This document shows positions 58,633 through 64,000 of a stretch of 64,000 nucleotides of DNA, piece after piece. Under the pieces are notes generated by a model that was given only the letters and a program-made list of their open reading frames with translations, was not told the DNA's origin and made no database searches. This DNA is from Acanthacorydalis orientalis (Eukaryota; Arthropoda; Insecta; Megaloptera; Corydalidae). Within the stretch, counting starts at the first letter, position 1. Each line of letters starts with the position of its first letter. Made by a program: the position numbers and the translations under genes. Location: the NCBI GenBank assembly GCA_034766995.1, contig CM068323.1, positions 5,164,467 to 5,228,466 on the forward strand. Reading direction: 5' to 3'.

Positions 58633-59922
58633 TTAGGTGTTGGAAGTAATTCGTAGCGTTTTAAAAGAGATGGCGTAGGTAATACATTCTTCCATTGTTC
58701 CCTTTAACCAAATATTCCACGTAAAACAGCTGTCGTTAGGCGTCAGTTTCAGTATATGGCAGTATTTGGTTGAAGCGAAAATGACAACACTTTGTACTTT
58801 ATCGAATATGTTGAATTTCGTGCCGGATAAATTGTTTTTGTGGGGAGTTTTACTTCATTACTTTAACATGAGAAAAAGTACTGCCGAAAGTCATCGTATT
58901 CAAGTGGAAGTTTATAGTGACCACGCTCTAGCTGAGCAAACGTGTCGGAAGTGGTTTGCATGTTTTAAAAGTGGTGATTTCGACTTAGAAGACAAGGACC
59001 GACCTGGACAGTCGAAAAAGTTCGACGATGAAGAATTGAAAGTATTGCTTAATGAAGACCAGTGTAAAACACATCAATAATTATCTGAATCGTTGAGAGC
59101 TGACTTGTTAACCGTAGGAAAATGCCTCAAAGCCACGGCAATGATCCAAAAGCGAGGAAATCGGGTCCCATACGAATTGAAACCGAGGAATGTTGAAAGG
59201 CGTTTTTCTACCTTTGAACTGCTGCTTCAACGGGAGAAAAGGAAGAGATTTTTGCATCGAATCGTCACGGACGATGAAAAGTGGATCGATTACGACAATC
59301 CTGAGTGCAGAAAGTCATGGATTAAGCCCAGCCAACCATCAACACTAGCGGCAAAGCCAGATATCCATGGATCCAAGCTCATGCTCTGTATTTGGTGGGA
59401 TCATAAGGGTTTGATCTGCTATGAGCTTCTCGAACTGAATGAAACCATCACTGAGGATCGCTACCGACTACAATTGATGCACTCGACCCGTGCATTGAAG
59501 GAAAAACGACCGGAATACTTTGAAAGACACGACAAAGTGATTTTTCAGCACGACAATGCTCGTCCGCACGTCGCAAAACCGGTCAAAACATACTTGGAAA
59601 CGCTCGAATGGGAAGTCCTACCCCACCCGCCGTATTCTCCAGTTATTGCTTCTTCTGATTACCACTTGTTTCGATCGATGAGTCATGGCCTGTCTGGGCG
59701 GAAGCTCACCTCTTATGAATATTGCAAAAAACGGGTCGATTCGTGGATTGCGTCTAAAGACGAGGCATTCTTCCGACATGGGGTTCGTCTCCTACCCGAA
59801 AGATGGGAAAAAATAGTGGCTAACGATGTACAATACTCCGAGTGATATGTTTTTTCAATTTTATTTAAAATAAGCGATCTTTTTTCGTGAAGAAAACGCT
59901 ACGAATTAACTCCAACACCCAA
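58633..59922 (+). mobile_element. Mariner M (mauritiana-like), copy M2, 1,290 bp
   Basis: Ends TTAGGTGTTGGAAGTAATTC and ...GAATTAACTCCAACACCCAA with TA on both sides. Nested in mariner D. Confidence 0.95.
58781..59845 (+). pseudogene. Mariner M transposase (M2), one nonsense codon
   Basis: ATG at 58,781 (MTTLCTLS); 354 codons to the stop at 59,845, the usual size. One TAA at 59,078-59,080 (KTHQ*LSESL) is the only break; both sides are in the same frame. Helix region 1 (TCRKWFACFKSGDFDLED), damaged helix 2 (LSESLRADLLTV), then TDDEKWIDYDN, FQHDNARPHVA and IASSDYHLF, 34 residues between the last two Asp. The normally conserved SPDIAPSDY is SPVIASSDY here, but the catalytic Asp is kept. Confidence 0.92.
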
Positions 59923-60170
59923 TACCATTAAATTATCATCATAAACGCGCGAAGTCTGACAGGAGTACAGCTGTTCTTCGAGGTTGAAATCACCTCGTTT
60001 ATATTTTCCAAAACATCCCTCACAAGTCGGAATCTGCACGGCGCTCTCCCCAATCCACTGACGGGGGTTTTTCACGGTATTCGAAATGCCTGTTTCTCCT
60101 CCATCACACAAATCGACGACACACACACAAATCGACTTTTATTAATATTCATTCTCTGTTTCACTTCAAA

Positions 60171-60443
60171 ACAACTAAATTCACTCGAATCAAACAAATT
60201 CCCGGTTTTAACCAGGATTTTTTCTTGATAACAGCTGAGAGAATGATCTTCCAACAATGTTTGTATTATATCAGCATATTTGTTAGTGTTGCCATATGAA
60301 ACTGTATTAATACAACGTCTGTTAGAAAACCGATCGAAACTTTTACACTCGCCCAGTAACACTTCATAAAATTTTCAAATTGTCCTCGTGTGTTGAATTT
60401 TATTTAATTTATTATGGGTTTTTTTTTGAAAAAAAATATTCTA
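60171..60443. other. Unassigned DNA
   Basis: No gene signal. Confidence 0.4.
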
Positions 60444-60447
60444 TTAA

Positions 60448-61960
60448 CCCATAACGGTCGAAAGGCCCCACTACGGGGACATGTAAAGAATTTAGTTTTC
60501 ATTTCATTACTTATCATTGCTGTTGATTTTTTTTATCAAATATTTCAACTTATTACATTAGATAGTTGGTCATGCACTGACAAGAAATATTTACAGTTAT
60601 ATAACGTTTTAAGACGTGAATATTATGTCATTTGCACAAAAGTCTCGTCGGAATGATATTCAGTGTAGTTTTGTTATTTAGAAGGTTACAACGTGTAAAT
60701 ATTATAATTTCAAAATTTCGAATATTTTCAACATTACAAGTGTTAGTTCATTTTTATAAAATAAATTCACATAATCAAATTTTCAAATTATGAATCATGG
60801 AGTAAATACATAAAGACACTGATTATGAAATTAACAGCAGTGAAGACGAGTGGATGTTTGATTTACAAAACATAGATATGAACAATGTTTTTGATGAATA
60901 TTTTGACTGTGAATATAACTCCGATAATAATAGCAGTTCTGATAATGATGTGGTGCAATCTAAACGGGAAAAAATCGACGCGTTTCAAGTAGCAGTGAAG
61001 AAAGTAACAACAGTTTCAATGAAAACCTCCCTGAGCATGATGACGATTGGAAGGATGTTACAGAAAATGACCCTGACATAACTACAATACATTTCACAAC
61101 ATTTCCTAAGATACCAGGCCCTCAAATTCGCCAAGATGTAACAGAACCATTACAATTTGTCCAGTTATTTTTTACCAATGACCTAATTAAATAATGTAAT
61201 AAAGGATACAAACGAGTATACAAATAATAAAATAAGAGGAGAGGCATTATCTGAAATATCTCTTTGGAATACGTGTAAAAATGTTGGCAAAGAAGAAATT
61301 ATTGCCTTCATAGTAACCATTTGGAACATGGATACTATGCCATTAAGCAATTAACACTAATATTGGTCTACTAATCAAGTAATTTATATTCCATTACATG
61401 CAAATACCTTTACAGGAGATCGATTCAATCAGATTTTTTGGATACTTCACTTAAAACAAACACCAACCGTCGACAACAATTTGAAAACGCGCTTACAGAA
61501 AGTTAGTCTCTTTCTAGAATATCTAGATGACATATTTTCCACTTATTTTATACCAAATGAGCGCATCGGTGTCGACGAATCTGTGGTAAAATTCAAGGGA
61601 AAAATAAGTTTTATTACTTATAATCGGAACAAGCCCACCGAATGGGTCATCGGGATATATGTGCTTGCCGATGCACATACTGGATATATTTTTAGTATCC
61701 TCCCTTATTATGGATGTCTGACCTCTTCAGAGAAATTAACCAATTCAGATTTACCTGCAACTGCCAGAATTCCTTTTAAGATTATATAAAAAGTTGATGG
61801 ATAAAATCCCTACTGGGAAAGGTTTGCATATGTGTATAGACAGATATTACACAAGCATATGATTAGCAGAAGAATTGTTGAAGAAGAAATGTTATCTAAC
61901 CGACACAATAAAATGTAATAGGAAACGTATACCTGCAGGGATAAAAAAAATCAAAATTTA
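60448..61960 (+). mobile_element. piggyBac-like element, 5' terminus and broken transposase
   Basis: TTAA (60,444-60,447) followed by CCCATAACGGTCGAAAGGCC and a CCCCACTACGGGG hairpin, a typical piggyBac start. The transposase region begins near 60,798. No 3' terminus was found. Confidence 0.75.
60798..61960 (+). pseudogene. piggyBac-like transposase, decayed
   Basis: Acidic N-terminus (EDEWMFDLQNIDMNNVFDEY) with a stop at codon 3 of the likely start and a later frame change; then IPGPQIRQDVTEPLQFVQLF, FTGDRFNQIFWILHL, and an open block at 61,481-61,789: IGVDESVVKFKG carries the first catalytic Asp. After another frame change MCIDRYYTS carries the second. It stops near KRIPAGIKKI, so the third Asp and the Cys-rich end are missing. 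Confidence 0.85.
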
Positions 61961-61994
61961 CCACACCTAAAAACACAGTTTACCACAGTTAACT

Positions 61995-62575
61995 TTTACA
62001 ACATTTCCTAAGATACCGGGCCGCCAATTCGCCAAGATGTAGCAGAACCATTACAACTTGTCGAGTCATTTTTTATCATACGTGTATAACATGTAAATAT
62101 TATATATTTGTGATTTCGAATTTTCGAGTATTTTCAATATTACAAGTGTTAGTTCATTTTTATAAAATAAGTACATATAATCAAATTTTCAAACTATGAA
62201 TCATGGGGGAAATACATAAAGACACTGATTATGAAATTAACAGCAATGAAGACGAGTGGATGTTTGATTTACAAAACATAGATATGAACAATGTTTTTGA
62301 TGAATATTTTGACTGTGAATATAACTCCTATATTAATATCAGTTCTGATAGTGATGTGGTGGAATCTAAACGGAAAAAAGTTCGACGCCTTTCAAGTAGC
62401 AGTGAAGAAAGCAACAACAGTTCCAATGAAAACCTCCCTGAGCATGATGACGATTGGAAGGATGTTACAGAAAATGACCCTGACATAACTTAAATACCTT
62501 TCAGAACATTTCCTAAGGTACCGAGCTTCCAAATTCCTCAAGATGTAACGGAACCATTACAATTTTTCCAGTAAT
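61995..62575 (+). pseudogene. Duplicate of the piggyBac N-terminal region
   Basis: 62,080-62,493 repeats 60,697-61,080 with better coding: MGEIHKDTDYEINSNEDEWM through the Ser-rich SSSSEESNNSS stretch to DVTENDPDIT, 96 residues, open. The block ACATTTCCTAAGATACCGGG with CGCCAAGATGT occurs before it (61,998-62,070) and a diverged copy after it (62,495-62,570). The arrangement is a direct duplication of the 5' part. Confidence 0.8.
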
Positions 62576-62579
62576 TTAT

Positions 62580-62930
62580 CAACTAAACATCTTGAATTTA
62601 TATCTAAATAAACCAGTTTAAATGTGTTATTTAAGTTTTCATTCTTATAAACGTTTTATTACCTAATTTTCTGTCGTCTTATGGGCGAGTATTACAAAAA
62701 AAGCTCTCTACCGTTAAAGAAGGTCGATCAGAAAAACTGTATCTCCATATTTATGTAAAAACATTAAATTTAAATATTCTCCGCACGAAACTAATCAAAA
62801 GATGTTAATAAAGATACAATAACTAGCTCGTGGAGAGTATGTAAATTACTCTCATCTGGATTTCTGTAATTTCTGTTTTCGATGACTAGTTTCAGCACGT
62901 GTGTCATCTTCGAATACATTTAGATAACTT
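62580..62930. other. Unassigned AT-rich DNA
   Basis: No gene signal; GTCTTATGGGCGAG at about 62,673 slightly recalls a piggyBac end, not convincingly. Confidence 0.4.
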
Positions 62931-62931
62931 T

Positions 62932-63083
62932 TTTTGTAAAGTTAACTAATGATAACAAAAGTATTGAGAAAAAAATTATTGAGACTTGTAATAAGAAAAA
63001 AATATCTCAATTGAAAAAAAAAACACTAAAATAATTTTGTATTTACTATTTTATGTGAATCATTTTTCTCATTTCAACATTAA

Positions 63084-63123
<40 letters not shown>

Positions 63124-63278
63124 CTGTTTTGTAAATTTAACTAAAGATAAAAAAGTATTGAGGAAAAAATTATTGAGACTTGTAATAAGAAAAAAATATC
63201 TAAATTAAAAAAAAAAAACACTAAAATAATTTTGTATTTACTACTTTATGTGAATCATTTTTCTCATTTCAACATTAA

Positions 63279-63326
<48 letters not shown>

Positions 63327-63480
63327 CTGTTTTGTAAATTTAACTAAAGATGAAAAAGTATTGAGAAAAAAATTATTTAGACTTGTAATAAGAAAAAAAT
63401 ATCTAAATTAAAAAAAAAACACTAAAATAATTTTGTATTTACTACTTTTATGTGAATCATTTTGCTCATTTCAACATTAA

Positions 63481-63517
<37 letters not shown>

Positions 63518-63652
63518 TTGTAAATTTAACTAAAGATAAAAAAATTATTGAGACTTGTAATAAGAAAAAAATATCTAAATTGAAAAAAAAAACACTAAAA
63601 TTATTTTGTATTTACTATTTTTTGTGAATCATTTTTCTCATTTTAACATTAA

Positions 63653-63700
<48 letters not shown>

Positions 63701-63838
63701 GTTTTGTAAATTTAACTAAAGATAAAAAAGTATCGAGGCTTGCAATAAGAAAACAATATCTAAATTGAAAAAAAAAACACTTAAATTAGTTTGTATTTAC
63801 TAATTGTATGTGAATTATTTTTCTCATTTCAACATTAA

Positions 63839-63880
<42 letters not shown>

Positions 63881-64000
63881 ATATTTCTGTTTTGTAAATT
63901 TAACTAAAGATAAAAAAGTATCGAGGCTTGCAATAAGAAAACAATATCTAAATTGAAAAAAAAAACACTTAAATTAGTTTGTATTTACTAATTGTATGTG
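62932..64000. repeat. ~185-205 bp tandem satellite with embedded TA tracts
   Basis: TTTTGTAAATTTAACTAAAG recurs near 63,128, 63,330, 63,514, 63,703 and 63,890, with a diverged first unit at 62,933. Each unit continues ATTGAGACTTGTAATAAGAA, ACACTAAAATAATTTTGTAT, CATTTCAACATTAATGATAT and then a TA tract of variable length. The last units are almost identical. The array runs off the window. Confidence 0.95.

Larger units (their letters stand above)
58040..60170 (-). pseudogene. Mariner D transposase, old, split by M2
   Basis: Minus strand. Right part (59,923-60,130): GESAVQIPTCEGCFGKYKRG and DFNLEEQ, the first helix region. After removal of M2 (58,633-59,922) it continues with ISTQKVADRLNVDRLTAFRH (second helix), DEKWIHYNNMERKQTWVQRN (first catalytic block), VMVSVWWDC and a YYDDSRPH-like second block near 58,130. 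Many stops and frame changes. Terminal repeats not found. Confidence 0.72.

Overview
The window looks like intergenic or intronic DNA of an animal, almost certainly an insect; Hymenoptera is a guess based only on the abundance of mariner families. It is AT-rich and full of (TA)n tracts, and it carries many Tc1/mariner elements of the DD34D type plus piggyBac-like and non-LTR fragments. I recognise no host protein gene, tRNA, rRNA or CRISPR array. Nearly every open reading frame is a transposase, a transposase remnant or translated microsatellite. The letters A, B, C, M, E, S, T and D below are my own working names for families.

Layout. 0-9 kb: a mariner A copy cut by the window edge, two 933-bp deleted B copies, a long TATC tract and a nearly intact mariner C. 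9-19 kb: old Tc/mariner fragments, B3, a tandem array built from mariner ends, a T element split by B4, and a composite old-mariner repeat. 19-24 kb: a 360-bp duplication of which one copy carries a TTAA-flanked MITE and the other is its empty site, then non-LTR 3' ends. 24-26 kb: mariner A split by B5. 26-34 kb: (TA)n tracts, a small retroposon with a 10-bp target duplication, half of a piggyBac transposase, and three successive mariners (E, S, M1). 34-39 kb: a second mariner-end array holding a pogo-like MITE, then an almost complete mariner A. 39-50 kb: a 2.5-kb GACA/GATA tract, B6-B8, a 126-bp solo B end and several minisatellites. 50-57 kb: mariner A again, the second copy of the composite repeat, a ~190-bp satellite, the second TTAA MITE and a non-LTR RNase H fragment. 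58-64 kb: mariner M2 nested in an older mariner D, a broken piggyBac with a duplicated 5' part, and a satellite running off the end.

How the parts relate. The eight B copies all lack the middle of the DNA-binding domain, so they must have been moved by a transposase encoded elsewhere. Nesting gives an order: B5 lies in A, B4 in T, M2 in D, and the TTAA MITE in an older duplicated segment. Most mariner ends abut (TA)n or TATC/GACA tracts, so insertion and local microsatellite or tandem growth seem linked.

The strongest observations are: (1) eight B copies with eight different deletion junctions but nearly the same final length, 917-933 bp by my hand count; (2) a free 126-bp copy of exactly the left end of B, bounded by TA on both sides; (3) a MITE with its empty paralogous site in the same window; (4) tandem arrays whose units carry a mariner terminal repeat. 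All lengths and matches were read by eye, without alignment software.
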